64,000 nucleotides of DNA, taken from Sphingomonas sp. SORGH_AS_0879. Lineage in GTDB: Bacteria; Pseudomonadota; Alphaproteobacteria; Sphingomonadales; Sphingomonadaceae. The DNA lies in contig NZ_JAUTBJ010000002.1 of assembly GCF_030819175.1 (NCBI RefSeq), forward strand, positions 816,001 to 880,000, in the 5' to 3' direction. The position numbers and the translations under genes are program-made. The notes below the pieces were generated by a model. The model did not search any database and had not been told where the DNA came from. It worked only from the letters and a program-made list of their open reading frames with translations. The first letter of the stretch is position 1. Each line of letters starts with the position of its first letter. Shown here piece by piece: positions 41,519-52,096 of this stretch.

Positions 41519-42781
41519 ATGGAAGTCGCGACGCGATTGGGGGGTAGCCAACCCGTTCCGGCCGCCCTGCGGAAAATGCGGGCGGTTGCGACGGGGTTGT
41601 TGCTGTCGATGGCGGCCCTGTACCTGATCGCGCGCGCGCTGCAGCCGGTTCACCCCGCCTGGGGTTTCGTCCGCTCCTTCGCCGAGGCGGCGATGGTCGG
41701 TGGCCTGGCGGACTGGTTCGCGGTCACCGCGCTATTCCGCCATCCGCTTGGCCTGCCCATTCCGCACACCGCGATCGTGCCGCGTAACAAGGACCGGATC
41801 GGCGACACGCTCGCCAATTTCCTGCGCACCAATTTTCTGATCCCCCGCGTCGTCGCGCGGCGGATGCACCGGCTGGACGTGGCGGGCGCCGCCGGGCGCT
41901 GGCTGGCGCAACCGCCGCAGGAGGGCGGGCGGATCCGCCGCGGCGCCTCCAAGCTGTTCGCCGAGATGCTGACCGCCTTCGACCCCCAACGGCTGGGCGG
42001 CATGGTGAAGGCGGGAATCGGATCGCGGTTGCGCGCGACCGAAGTGTCGCCGATCCTGGGCCAGTTGATGAAGGCGAGCATCGCCGAGGGGCGGCATCTG
42101 CCGCTGCTCGATTCGGTGCTGCGCTGGGCGGCCAGCGCGCTGGAGGCGAACGAGCCGATCGTGCGGGCGATGGTTCATGAGCGGGCGGGCGCGATCCTGC
42201 GCTGGACCGGGCTGGACGAGACGCTGGCCGACAAGCTGATCGACGGTCTCCATAAGCTGCTCGACGATGTCGCTGAGGATCGCGAGCATCCGTTGCGCCT
42301 GAAGATCGAGGAAGGGCTCGATCGCCTGGCCTGGGACCTGCAATATGATCCCGACACGCGCGCGCGGGTGGAGGCGATGAAGAACGACCTGGTCGCCAAT
42401 CCGGCGATGCAGCGCTGGCTCGACGGCCTGTGGGAACAGGCGCGCGAGGCGTTGCTGCGCATGGCGCGCGATCCGCAGGCGGTGACCGCCGGCAAGCTGG
42501 GCGAGACATTGCGCCAATTGGGCCAGACGCTTCAGAACGATCCCCGGCTGGCGGCGACGATCAACCGCTTCGTGCGCCGCGCGGTGGTCGGCGTCGCGGC
42601 TGATTATGGCGACGGCATCGTCCGGCTGGTGTCGGAGACGGTGCGCGGATGGGACGCCGACACCGTCACCTCGCGGCTGGAGAACGCGGTCGGGCGCGAC
42701 CTGCAGTATATCCGGATCAACGGGACATTGGTCGGCGGCAGCGTCGGACTGGTCCTCCACGCCGTGGACAGGTTGCTTTGA
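41519..42781 (+). CDS. DUF445 domain-containing membrane protein
   Basis: 420 residues, YjiN-like. N-terminal hydrophobic helix (GLLLSMAALYLIARAL) and a signature GGLADWFAVTALFRHPLGLPIPHTAIVPRNKDRIG, a long helical middle, and a C-terminal hydrophobic end (GGSVGLVLHAVDRLL). The family is widespread; function unknown. Start ATG 41519 lies just past the IS/repeat block, so its original promoter may have been displaced. Confidence 0.88.
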   Translation: MEVATRLGGSQPVPAALRKMRAVATGLLLSMAALYLIARALQPVHPAWGFVRSFAEAAMVGGLADWFAVTALFRHPLGLPIPHTAIVPRNKDRIGDTLANFLRTNFLIPRVVARRMHRLDVAGAAGRWLAQPPQEGGRIRRGASKLFAEMLTAFDPQRLGGMVKAGIGSRLRATEVSPILGQLMKASIAEGRHLPLLDSVLRWAASALEANEPIVRAMVHERAGAILRWTGLDETLADKLIDGLHKLLDDVAEDREHPLRLKIEEGLDRLAWDLQYDPDTRARVEAMKNDLVANPAMQRWLDGLWEQAREALLRMARDPQAVTAGKLGETLRQLGQTLQNDPRLAATINRFVRRAVVGVAADYGDGIVRLVSETVRGWDADTVTSRLENAVGRDLQYIRINGTLVGGSVGLVLHAVDRLL

Positions 42782-42878
42782 AAACGTCACGTAAAGGTCT
42801 AATTATCGGCCGGGGGCGATTCGTCGTGCGAAGGAAGCGCCTTGTCGATACCTCCGCTTTCCCTCAAAGAGGCAGGTG

Positions 42879-43985
42879 ATGAACGCCAAGGCCGATTATC
42901 AGCTGGACCCGGCGAACGGTGGCGCAATGCGCTTTACCGGCAGCCTGTCGCTGGCGACGCTGGGCGACTTGCCGGAGCGGCTCGACCGCGAGGATGCAGC
43001 CGTCGAACGACTCGATCTGTCGCAGGTGGATCGGATCGACACGGTCGGCGCCTGGCTGATTCACCGCTTCGCCGCGCGCAACGATGCACAGATCGACGGG
43101 CTGGACGAGGATCAGCGCCATCTGATGGCGAAGGTGGTCGAGGCGGATCAGCCGGTGGCGATGCGGCCCAGGGCGATCAGCCCCTTTTCGCGCGTCGCGG
43201 GGGAAGTGGGTGACGCGGTCATCGCCGCGTTCAAGACATTGTACGGTCTGCTGGGCTTCATGGGCGCGACCGTGCTGGCCGCGCTGGCGGTGATCCGCCA
43301 TCCCCGCCGTTTCCGTTTCAACGCGGTGGTGCATGAGTTCGAGACGGTCGGCGTGACCGCGCTGGCGATCGTCGGGCTGATGAGCTTCCTGATCGGCATC
43401 GTCATCGCGCAACAGGGCGCGGTGCAGCTTCGCCAGTTCGGCGCGGAGGTGTTCACGATCAACCTGGTCGGTCGCCTGACCCTGCGCGAACTTGGCGTCC
43501 TTATGACCGCGATCATGGTGGCGGGCCGCTCGGGCTCGGCCTTCGCGGCACAGATCGGCACGATGAAGCTGACCGAGGAGATCGACGCGATGCGGGTCAT
43601 CGGCGTGTCGCCGATGGAGGCGCTGGTGCTGCCGCGCACGCTGGCGGCGGTCACGCTGATGCCGCTGCTCGGCTTCTATTCCTCGCTGATCGCGATGATC
43701 GGCGGTTGTTTCCTGGCGGCAGTGTCGCTGGGCATCCCGCCGGTCACCTTCATCGCGCGCATTCGTGAGGTGGTGCCGATCACCGACCTCTATGTCGGGC
43801 TCATCAAGGCCCCCGTCTTCGGCGCGATCATCGCGATCGCGGGCTGTTTCCAGGGGATGCAGGTCAAGTCCGATGCCGAGCAGGTCGGACTGCGCACCAC
43901 GGCGGCGGTGGTGCAGGCGATCTTCCTGGTTATCGTGCTCGACGCCTTCTTCGCGGTCTTCTTCACCTGGATCGGATGGGATTGA
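42879..43985 (+). CDS. MlaE-family ABC transporter permease with N-terminal STAS domain
   Basis: 368 residues. Residues 1-85 form a STAS-like domain (LPERLDREDAAVERLDLSQV), which in E. coli is the separate protein MlaB; the rest is the MlaE/DUF140 permease (FNAVVHEFETVGVTALAIVG, EEIDAMRVIGVSPMEALVLP) with about five helices. It moves phospholipid between inner membrane and the MCE protein. ATG 42879 has GAGG at the right spacing; a GTG three bases upstream is less likely. First gene of a four-gene operon. Confidence 0.93.
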   Translation: MNAKADYQLDPANGGAMRFTGSLSLATLGDLPERLDREDAAVERLDLSQVDRIDTVGAWLIHRFAARNDAQIDGLDEDQRHLMAKVVEADQPVAMRPRAISPFSRVAGEVGDAVIAAFKTLYGLLGFMGATVLAALAVIRHPRRFRFNAVVHEFETVGVTALAIVGLMSFLIGIVIAQQGAVQLRQFGAEVFTINLVGRLTLRELGVLMTAIMVAGRSGSAFAAQIGTMKLTEEIDAMRVIGVSPMEALVLPRTLAAVTLMPLLGFYSSLIAMIGGCFLAAVSLGIPPVTFIARIREVVPITDLYVGLIKAPVFGAIIAIAGCFQGMQVKSDAEQVGLRTTAAVVQAIFLVIVLDAFFAVFFTWIGWD

Positions 43986-44902
43986 TGGCCGAACGGGACG
44001 AGCATCTGATCCAGGTCCGGGGCCTGCGCAACAGCTTTGGCGAGCAGGTGATTCACGACGGGCTCGACCTGGACGTGCGCAAGGGCGAAATTTTGGGCGT
44101 GGTCGGCGGATCGGGCACCGGCAAGTCGGTGCTGATGCGCACGATCATCGGCCTCCAGACCCCCGATGCGGGCGACATCACCGTGTTCGGCGAACCGACC
44201 ATCGGCCGGGAGGCGACCGAGGCGGTGGATGTCCGCAAGCGCTGGGGCGTATTGTTCCAGGGCGGTGCGCTGTTCTCGACGCTGACGGTGGCCGAGAATG
44301 TCGCGGTGCCGTTGCGGGAGTTCTATCGCGACCTGCCCCAGGCGTTGATGGACGAGATCGCGTCCTACAAGGTGGTGATGACCGGCCTGCCCGCCGATGC
44401 CGGGCCCAAATACCCGGCAGAGCTGTCGGGCGGCATGAAGAAGCGCGCGGGGCTCGCCCGGGCGCTGGCGCTCGACCCCGAATTGCTGTTCCTCGACGAA
44501 CCGACCGCGGGTCTCGACCCGATCGGCGCGGCGGCGTTCGACCAGTTGATCGCCTCGCTCCAGAAGACATTGGGGCTGACCGTCTTCCTCATCACCCATG
44601 ACCTCGATACGCTTTATGCGATCTGCGACCGGGTGGCGGTGCTGGCGGACAAGAAGGTCATCGCGGTCGGCACGATCGACGAGTTGATCGCGCTCGATCA
44701 CCCGTGGATCGAAGAATATTTCAAGGGGCCGCGCGGCCGCGCCGCCGTCGCCGCGAAGGACGAGGTGGCCGACATGGCCCCGCGTTCGGCGGACAGCGAA
44801 GCCGCGCGCCACCCCACCGAAGTCGAAGCCCACTCCACCGGCCAGCATAGCCAGGGGAGCGAGGCCGATGCCCATGCGAGAGGCGAAGCAGGGACACGCT
44901 GA
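43985..44902 (+). CDS. Mla-type ABC transporter ATP-binding protein
   Basis: 305 residues. Walker A GGSGTGKSVLM (about 40-50), Q-loop VLFQGGALF, signature LSGGMKKRAG, Walker B LLFLDEPTAGLDP and switch His in LITHDL. Matches MlaF, the ATPase powering retrograde or anterograde phospholipid transport. A roughly 45-residue charged C-terminal tail (EVADMAPRSADSEAARHPTE onward) exceeds the usual length and looks disordered. Overlaps the permease stop (TGATG) and the MlaD start. Confidence 0.94.
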   Translation: MAERDEHLIQVRGLRNSFGEQVIHDGLDLDVRKGEILGVVGGSGTGKSVLMRTIIGLQTPDAGDITVFGEPTIGREATEAVDVRKRWGVLFQGGALFSTLTVAENVAVPLREFYRDLPQALMDEIASYKVVMTGLPADAGPKYPAELSGGMKKRAGLARALALDPELLFLDEPTAGLDPIGAAAFDQLIASLQKTLGLTVFLITHDLDTLYAICDRVAVLADKKVIAVGTIDELIALDHPWIEEYFKGPRGRAAVAAKDEVADMAPRSADSEAARHPTEVEAHSTGQHSQGSEADAHARGEAGTR

Positions 44903-45864
44903 TGGAAACCCGTTCGAACCACGTCCTTGTCGGCTCCGTCGTGCTGATCCTGCTCGCGGTGCTGGCGATCTTCACCGTCTGGATCGCCCGGTTGGGCGGT
45001 ACGTCGGAGAAGGAATATGACATCTTCTTCCGCCAGTCGGTGGACGGCTTGGCCAAGGGCTCGGCGGTCACCTATTCGGGCGTACCCTCGGGCCAGGTGA
45101 AGGAAATCGCGCTGTGGCGGCCCGATCCGCAATTCGTGCGCGTGCGCGTCTCGGTCAACGAGCAGACGCCGATCCTGCAAGGGACGACCGCGTCGATCTC
45201 GGCCAGCTTTACCGGCACCAGCACCATCTCGCTGGACGGCGCGCGCAAGGGGGCGCCGCCGATCGCCTGTCCGACGCCCGAGAACAAGACCGTCTGCCCC
45301 TATGACGTGCCGGTCATCCCGACCAAGCAGGGCGGCATCGGCGCGATCCTGAACTCCGCGCCGCAGTTGCTGGAGCGGCTGTCGACCCTGACCGAGCGGC
45401 TGACCGGGCTGCTCTCGGATCGCAACCAGGCATCGATCGCGGGTATTCTGGACAACACCAACCGCCTGACCGACGCGCTCGCCGATCGCGGGCCGGAGAT
45501 CGCCGCGACGCTGGCGCAGACCCGCGTGGCGATCCAGCAGGCGGGCGACGCGGCCCAGTCGATCGGGCAACTGGCCGCGACGACCAACGGCCTGCTCGCC
45601 GAAGACGTCAAGCCGACCATGGCCAATCTGAACAAGGCGATCGCCTCGGCCCAGCAGAGCGCCGACACGCTCAATTCGGCGATCGGCGATGCGCGGCCGG
45701 GGCTTCAGACCTTCTCCAAGCAGACCGTGCCCGAGGTGGATCGTCTGGTGAAGGATCTGCGCGTGATGACCCAGTCGCTGTCGGCGGTCGCCGAAAAGGT
45801 CGACCAGCAGGGCGCCGGGTCGCTGATCGGGCAGCAGAAGCTGCCGGACTATAAGGGCAAGTGA
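44902..45864 (+). CDS. MlaD family MCE-domain protein
   Basis: 320 residues: one N-terminal transmembrane helix (HVLVGSVVLILLAVLAIFTV), an MCE domain (about 38-115, YDIFFRQSVDGLAKGSAVTY and GVPSGQVKEIAL) and a long helical C-terminal region. MCE proteins form hexameric lipid channels in the periplasm. This longer architecture differs from the short MlaD of E. coli and resembles that of many alphaproteobacteria. Start overlaps the ATPase stop. Confidence 0.94.
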   Translation: METRSNHVLVGSVVLILLAVLAIFTVWIARLGGTSEKEYDIFFRQSVDGLAKGSAVTYSGVPSGQVKEIALWRPDPQFVRVRVSVNEQTPILQGTTASISASFTGTSTISLDGARKGAPPIACPTPENKTVCPYDVPVIPTKQGGIGAILNSAPQLLERLSTLTERLTGLLSDRNQASIAGILDNTNRLTDALADRGPEIAATLAQTRVAIQQAGDAAQSIGQLAATTNGLLAEDVKPTMANLNKAIASAQQSADTLNSAIGDARPGLQTFSKQTVPEVDRLVKDLRVMTQSLSAVAEKVDQQGAGSLIGQQKLPDYKGK

Positions 45865-45872
45865 GGAAGCCG

Positions 45873-46469
45873 ATGAGGACCGTCATGAAGACTCCGCTGA
45901 TCGTTCTGATGGCATCGCTTCCGCTGGCGGGCTGCATCAGCTTCGGGGCCAAGCCGCCGCCCTCCTTGCTGACCTTGCAAGCCCAGTCCGCGCCGGTCGT
46001 CGGCCAGACGCAGGACTCCGAGCCGGGCAAGTCGATCACCATCCAGGTGCCGTCCTCGCCGCAGGAACTGGCGACCGCGCGTGTGCCGGTGCAGGAGAAT
46101 GCGACCAGCATCGCCTATGTGAAGGACGCGCAATGGGCCGAGCCGCCGACGCGGCTGTTCGCCCGGCTGATGGCGGACACGCTGACCGCGCGGGCGGGCC
46201 GGGTGGTGCTGTCGGCGCGGGAATCGATCGGCGATCCGGGCGATCGTCTGGGCGGCGAATTGCGACAGTTCGGCATGGACGCCACCCGGCGCGAGGCCGT
46301 GGTGATGTTCGACGCCGCGCTGCAACGCGACGGCCAGACGAGCATCGAGAAGCGCCGCTTCGAAGCGCGCGTTCCGGTGGGCAAGATCGACGCGGAAAGT
46401 GTCGGCCCCGCGTTGAACCAGGCGGCGAACCAGGTGGCGCAGCAAGTGTCCGACTGGGTGGGGCGGTAA
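45873..46469 (+). CDS. ABC-type transport auxiliary lipoprotein (PqiC/LptE-like)
   Basis: 198 residues with a lipoprotein signal (lipobox LAGC at about residues 19-22) and the DUF330/ABC-type transport auxiliary domain (SITIQVPSSPQELATARV to ALNQAANQVAQQVSDWV). Such lipoproteins serve as the outer membrane partner of MCE systems, like PqiC. ATG 45873 has GAGGAA upstream; GTG 45861 would overlap the MlaD stop. Last gene of the operon, followed by a family-1 repeat. Confidence 0.9.
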   Translation: MRTVMKTPLIVLMASLPLAGCISFGAKPPPSLLTLQAQSAPVVGQTQDSEPGKSITIQVPSSPQELATARVPVQENATSIAYVKDAQWAEPPTRLFARLMADTLTARAGRVVLSARESIGDPGDRLGGELRQFGMDATRREAVVMFDAALQRDGQTSIEKRRFEARVPVGKIDAESVGPALNQAANQVAQQVSDWVGR

Positions 46470-46478
46470 CACCCTGAT

Positions 46479-46600
46479 CCTCCCCGGCACGGGGAGGGGG
46501 ACCATGCGAAACATGGTGGAGGGGATCGCCGCAAAGGATGCCCCTTGAGGAAGCCCCCCTCCGTCAGACCTGCGGTCTGCCACCTCCCCGTGCGGGGAGG
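46479..46600. repeat. Family-1 palindromic repeat, complete reference copy
   Basis: 122 bases: hairpin CCTCCCC..GGGGAGG (46479), GGACCATGCGAAACATGGT, GGAGGGG, a variable 30-base middle, CCCCCTCCGTCAGACCTGCG and GTCTGCCACC, closing hairpin CCTCCCCGTGCGGGGAGG. It is the clearest full unit for comparison with the other copies. Confidence 0.88.
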
Positions 46601-46717
46601 ATTTGCCTGACGCTGGAAAAACCTGCGCCGCCACATGACGGCGATTTCCCGCATCCGTCACACTTTGCGACATAAACGCACTGGACGGGGCCGTAAGGGC
46701 GGGGCAGGTTCGCGCCC

Positions 46718-48190
46718 ATGAAGCCTCGCGCCCGCGTCCTTCTCCTGGCCACAGCCGCCTTGTCCGGCTGTACGGTCGGCCCCGATTACCGTCCCGCCGC
46801 TCCCCAAGAGCTGGGGGTGCCCGCCAATTGGTCGGTGCCCGCCGCCAATGCGCAGGCGCAGGACCTGACCCGCTGGTGGCGGTCGTTCGACGATCCGCTG
46901 CTCGCCGAACTGGTCGAGCAGGCGGTGGTCGCCAATACCGATGTGGTGCAGGCCGTCGCCCGGCTGCGACAGGCGCGCGAAAGCCTGATCCAGAGCCGCG
47001 CCTCGCTGCTGCCCACCGTCTCGGGTTCGACCGGATATCAGCGGAACGAGAATCTGGCGGGCGGCGGGCGCAGCTTCACTTTGCCCGACGGCACCGTGGT
47101 CGATACCGGCGGGGGCGGCAGCAACAGCTTCACCGTGGGTCTGTCGGCCAGCTATCAGCTCGGCCTGTTCGGCGAGGTCCGCCGTACCGTCGAGGCGACC
47201 CGTGCGACCTATGAGGGCGCGGGGTTCAGCTATGCCGCGACGCTGCTGACCGTCGAGAGCGAATTGGCGCGCAATTACATGCTGGCGCGCGCCTATCAGG
47301 CACAGCTTGCCAATGCGCGGTCCAGCCTGGCGCTCCAGGACGACAATCTGGAGATCGCCGGTTTCCGCGTGCAGGCGGGCCTTGTCTCCTCGCTCGACGC
47401 CGAACAGGCGCGCGGCCAGCGGGCGCAGACCGCCGCGACCATCCCGTCGATCGAACAGCAATATAATGCCGCCGTCTCGCGGCTGGGCGTGCTGACCGCA
47501 CAGGCGCCGGGCGCGCTCAAGACCCGGCTGGAGGCGGTGCGGCCCATCCCCAACGGCCCGGCGGTGATCGGCGTCGGCATCCCGGCGGACGTGCTGCGGC
47601 GTCGCCCCGATGTCCGCGCCGCCGAACGCAATCTGGCCGCGGCCACCGCGCGGATCGGCGTGGCGCAGGCGGCGCTTTATCCGGCACTTGCCATATCGGG
47701 GAATATCAACACGGCGGCGACCAGCCTGGGCTCGCTGGGCGATGCGATCACCGGCAGCCTGTTCGCCGGGCTGACCCAGGCGATCTTCAACGGTGGTCGT
47801 CTGCGTTCGCAGGTCAGGAACGCGCAGGCGCTCGCCGATCAGAGCTATGCCGCCTATCAGGGCACCGTCCTGCTCGCGCTGGAGGACGTCGAGAACGCCA
47901 TCGTCGCGCTCAACACCGCGCGCGAGCGGGAACGGCAATTCGCCATCCAGCTTGACGCCGCGCGCAACTCGGCGGTGCTGGCGCGCAGCCAGTATCGCTC
48001 GGGCCTGACCGATTTCACCACCCTGTCGCAACAGGAGGCCGCGCTGCTCAGCGCGCAGAACGGGCTGGTACAGGCTCGCTCCGACGCCGCCACCGCGCAG
48101 GTCGCGCTGTTCGCCGCGCTGGGCGGCGGATGGGACGACACCCATATTCCTGAAGCGCCATCGCGCGCGACAACCCCGGACACCCGCTGA
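46718..48190 (+). CDS. Outer membrane efflux lipoprotein (NodT/TolC family)
   Basis: 490 residues. Lipobox LSGC at about residues 15-18 (AALSGCTVGPDYRPAAP), then two OEP repeats of the TolC fold (DPLLAELVEQAVVANTDVVQ, RRRPDVRAAERNLAAATARI, SQYRSGLTDFTTLSQQEAAL). It forms the outer membrane channel of a tripartite exporter. The stop overlaps the next gene start by one base (TGATGG context), so it belongs to the MacAB-like operon. ATG 46718. Confidence 0.93.
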   Translation: MKPRARVLLLATAALSGCTVGPDYRPAAPQELGVPANWSVPAANAQAQDLTRWWRSFDDPLLAELVEQAVVANTDVVQAVARLRQARESLIQSRASLLPTVSGSTGYQRNENLAGGGRSFTLPDGTVVDTGGGGSNSFTVGLSASYQLGLFGEVRRTVEATRATYEGAGFSYAATLLTVESELARNYMLARAYQAQLANARSSLALQDDNLEIAGFRVQAGLVSSLDAEQARGQRAQTAATIPSIEQQYNAAVSRLGVLTAQAPGALKTRLEAVRPIPNGPAVIGVGIPADVLRRRPDVRAAERNLAAATARIGVAQAALYPALAISGNINTAATSLGSLGDAITGSLFAGLTQAIFNGGRLRSQVRNAQALADQSYAAYQGTVLLALEDVENAIVALNTARERERQFAIQLDAARNSAVLARSQYRSGLTDFTTLSQQEAALLSAQNGLVQARSDAATAQVALFAALGGGWDDTHIPEAPSRATTPDTR

Positions 48191-49552
48191 TGGCCGACCA
48201 GACTCTCGACGATTTCCTGGGCGTGAAGCCACAGCCGCGCTGGCGCAAATGGGTGCAATGGGGCGTGGTGATCGTTGGCGTGGTGCTGCTCGCGCTCCTG
48301 CTGAAAAACTGTTTCGGCGGATCGAACGAGGCGGGCTATGCGACCGCGCCGGTGACGCGCGGAAACCTGACCGTCACCGTCTCGGCGACCGGCAAGCTGG
48401 CCCCCACGACCCAGGTGACGGTCGGCTCGCAGCTTTCGGGGCTGGTCACCAGGGTGGTGGTCGATGTGAACGACCGGGTGAAGGCGGGCGAGGCGCTGGC
48501 ACTGATCGACCCCGAACAGATTGACGACCAGATCCGTGCGGGCCAGGCGACACTGGCCGCGAACCAGGCCCAGGTGGCGCAGGCGCGTGCGACCGTGGCC
48601 GAGGCGCAGGCGCAACTCGCGCGGCTGGAACAGGTCTATAAACTGTCCAACGGCCGCGTCCCCTCGGCCACCGAATTGCAGACGGGGCGCGCCGATGCGC
48701 AGCGTGCGGTCGCCGCGCTCCGCGTCGCGGAGGCCAATGTCGCCGCCGCCCGAGCGCAGCTCGCCCAGTCGCAGACCCAGCGCCAGCGCGCGATCATCCG
48801 CTCGCCGGTGTCGGGCGTCGTGCTCGCACGCCAGGTCGATCCGGGCCAGACGGTCGCGGCGTCGTTCAACACGCCGACCCTGTTCGTCATCGCCGAAGAC
48901 CTGACCCAGATGAAGCTGGAGGTCGCGATCGACGAGGCCGATGTCGGCGAGGTGAAGGTGGGGCAAAAGGCGAATTTCACCGTCGATGCCTTTCCGGGGC
49001 GGACCTTCCCCGCGACGATCACCCGCGTCGATCTGGGGTCGAACCTGACGGTCAGCGCGGCGACCTCTTCGACCTCATCGACCGCGAGCAGCACCTCGAC
49101 CACGGGGCAGGTGGTCAGCTACGCCGCCGACCTGACCGTGGCGAACCCCGATCTGCAATTGCGTCCCGGCATGACCGCGACCGCCGATATCGTGACGTCC
49201 GACAAGCGGGGCGTCATGCTGATCCCCAACGCCGCGCTTCGCTTCCAGCCTTCGGACGGCGCGGGGCAGGGGGGCGGCGGCATTGCCGGTTCGCTGACCT
49301 TCCGCCCTCGTCGCGACCGGGCGGCGCGGACCGCGACGGTGCAGCGCGGGGCGACCCAGACCGTCTATGTGCGGGGGAATGACGGCAAGCCGCAGGCGGT
49401 GCAGATCGTTACCGGCGACACCAACGGATCGACGACCGAGGTTCTGTCGGGCGGCCTCAAGCCCGGTATGCAGGTCATCACCGGACAGCTCGCGGCGGGG
49501 CAGAGTGCACCCGCCGGCGGTGGGCAGCGCCGTCAGGGCGGCGGGGGCGGCG

Positions 49553-49563
<11 letters not shown>
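48190..49563 (+). CDS. MacA-like efflux adaptor protein
   Basis: 457 residues: transmembrane helix (about 20-41, VQWGVVIVGVVLLALLLKN), lipoyl halves (VTVGSQLSGLVTRVVVDVND and AIIRSPVSGVVLARQVDPGQ), coiled coil between, barrel domains and a Gly-rich tail (GGGQRRQGGGGGGGR). A Ser/Thr-rich insert (TSSTSSTASSTSTTG) lies near residue 295. MacA-type adaptors couple an ABC exporter to the TolC channel; the neighbours before and after are those partners. Confidence 0.93.
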
Positions 49564-50298
<735 letters not shown>

Positions 50299-50299
<1 letters not shown>

Positions 50300-51504
50300 T
50301 GTTCGGCACCACGCTCATCCTCGCGATCCGCTCGATCAGGCGGCATGTGCTGCGCTCGTTCCTGACGACTCTGGGCATCATCATCGGCGTCGGCGCGGTC
50401 GTGACCATGGTGACGTTGGGCAAGGCGACGACGGCGGCGGTTCAGCAGTCCATATCGTCGCTGGGCACCAACATCCTCCAGGTGCGCCCCGGCCAGGGCT
50501 TTGGGCGTGGCGGCGGCGGCCCGCGCCCGCCCGACTTCAAGCCCGAGGACGTCTCGGCCATCGCCGACCAGATCGCGGGCGTGACGGCGGTCGCCCCGCA
50601 GGCGCAGACCACCGCGACCGCCATCTATGAGGGTGCCAACTGGTCGACCACGGTGACGGGCACGACGCTCGCCTATTTCACCGTCCAGCCTTGGCCGCTG
50701 GCATCGGGGCGGCTCTGGACCCCGGCGGAGGAAGCGTCGGGCAAGGCGGTGTGCATCATCGGCAATACCGTCCGCAAGAACCTGTTCCCCAGCACCGACG
50801 CGGTCGGCAAGCGCTTCCGCATCGGCGCGATCAGTTGCGACGTGGTCGGTGTGCTGACTACGCGCGGGCAGGGGGGCTTTGGCGATCAGGACGATGTCGT
50901 CCTCATGCCGATCAAGGCGGTGCAGCGCCGCTTCACCGGCAGCCGCGACATCCGCCTGATGCTGGTCGGCGTCGACCAGGCCTATCAGACCAGCGCGGTC
51001 CAGGCCTCGCTCACCGACCTTCTGCGTGAGCGGCGCAACATCACCGGCGGCAAGGAAGACGACTTCAACATCTTCGACACCAAACAGATCAGCGACACGC
51101 TGACCAGCACGACGACGATGCTGACCCGGATCGTCGCGGCGGTGGCGGCGATCAGCCTGGTGGTGGGCGGGATCGGCATCATGAACATCATGCTGGTGTC
51201 CGTCACCGAGCGGACGCGCGAGATCGGCATCCGTCTGGCGATCGGCGCGGTGGCGCGCGAAGTGCTGATGCAGTTCCTGGTCGAGGCGGTGGTGCTGTCC
51301 TGCCTGGGCGGGATCATCGGGCTGATCCTGGCGCAGGCGATCATCGCGCTGCTGGTGCCGGTGATGCAGGTCCCCTGGACCTTCGACCTGCAGATCAACG
51401 TCATCGCCTTCGCCATCTCGGCGGTGATCGGGGTGGTGTTCGGTTATTTCCCGGCGCGGCGGGCGGCGGCGCTCAATCCGATCGATGCGCTTCGGCACGA
51501 GTGA
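50299..51504 (+). CDS. MacB-like ABC transporter permease
   Basis: 401 residues, FtsX/MacB type: helix 1 ([19 protein letters not shown]), a large periplasmic domain (about 50-270), then three helices with [20 protein letters not shown] and the closing [17 protein letters not shown], the standard end of MacB. Likely exports a peptide, macrolide-like or lipid substrate through the TolC channel. Start overlaps the ATPase stop; the 3' end overlaps the convergent mocA-like gene by 32 bases. Confidence 0.93.
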
Positions 51505-52096
51505 TGGTGCGCTCCGGCGCATGGACCAGCTGACGCAGCCGTTCCAGATCCTCGGGCGTGTCGATGTCGATCAGTTCGGCGGGGGCGGTCACGACATGCC
51601 GTCCGCCTGCGACCAGCTTGCGTCCACCCTCATCACCCTTCAGCTGCAGCAGGGCCTCGAACCGGCCCGACCCGAACACGCCGGGCGGAGTGGGGTGTTC
51701 GCCATTGCTCGACACCACGACGGCGTCGGGGCCCTCAAAGGCGTCGAACAACCGATAGATATGCGCGGCGGTCACGCGCGGCATGTCGGCCAGCGCGATC
51801 AGGATCGCCTTGGGATCGGTCTTCATCGCCTCGCGCACGCCCAGGTGCAGCGAATGCGACATGCCCTCGCCGACATCGTCATTGTGGATCACGCGATAGC
51901 CGCGCGACGCGAAGTCGAGCTGGCATCCGTCGGTCACGACAATGCGGTCGGCAAAGGCTATGCTTTCCAACGCGGTGGTGACGTGGAAACCGACCGGCTT
52001 GCCGAGGAACTCGGCCTCCAGCTTGTTTGCCATCCCGAAGCGGCTCGACTGCCCCGCCGCGAGCAGGACCAGCACCACATCCTCAGCGTCGATCAT
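51473..52096 (-). CDS. mocA: Molybdenum cofactor cytidylyltransferase (MocA-like)
   Basis: 207 residues, NTP-transferase fold: [20 protein letters not shown] (the LAAGxSxRxGxxK motif), IALADMPRV with the metal Asp, [12 protein letters not shown] and [12 protein letters not shown]. MocA attaches CMP to the molybdopterin cofactor used by xanthine-oxidase family enzymes. It is last in the minus-strand pao operon and overlaps the xdhC-like gene by 14 bases, fitting cofactor supply for PaoC. Confidence 0.92.
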   Translation of the reverse strand: MIDAEDVVLVLLAAGQSSRFGMANKLEAEFLGKPVGFHVTTALESIAFADRIVVTDGCQLDFASRGYRVIHNDDVGEGMSHSLHLGVREAMKTDPKAILIALADMPRVTAAHIYRLFDAFEGPDAVVVSSNGEHPTPPGVFGSGRFEALLQLKGDEGGRKLVAGGRHVVTAPAELIDIDTPEDLERLRQLVHAPERTITRAEAHRSD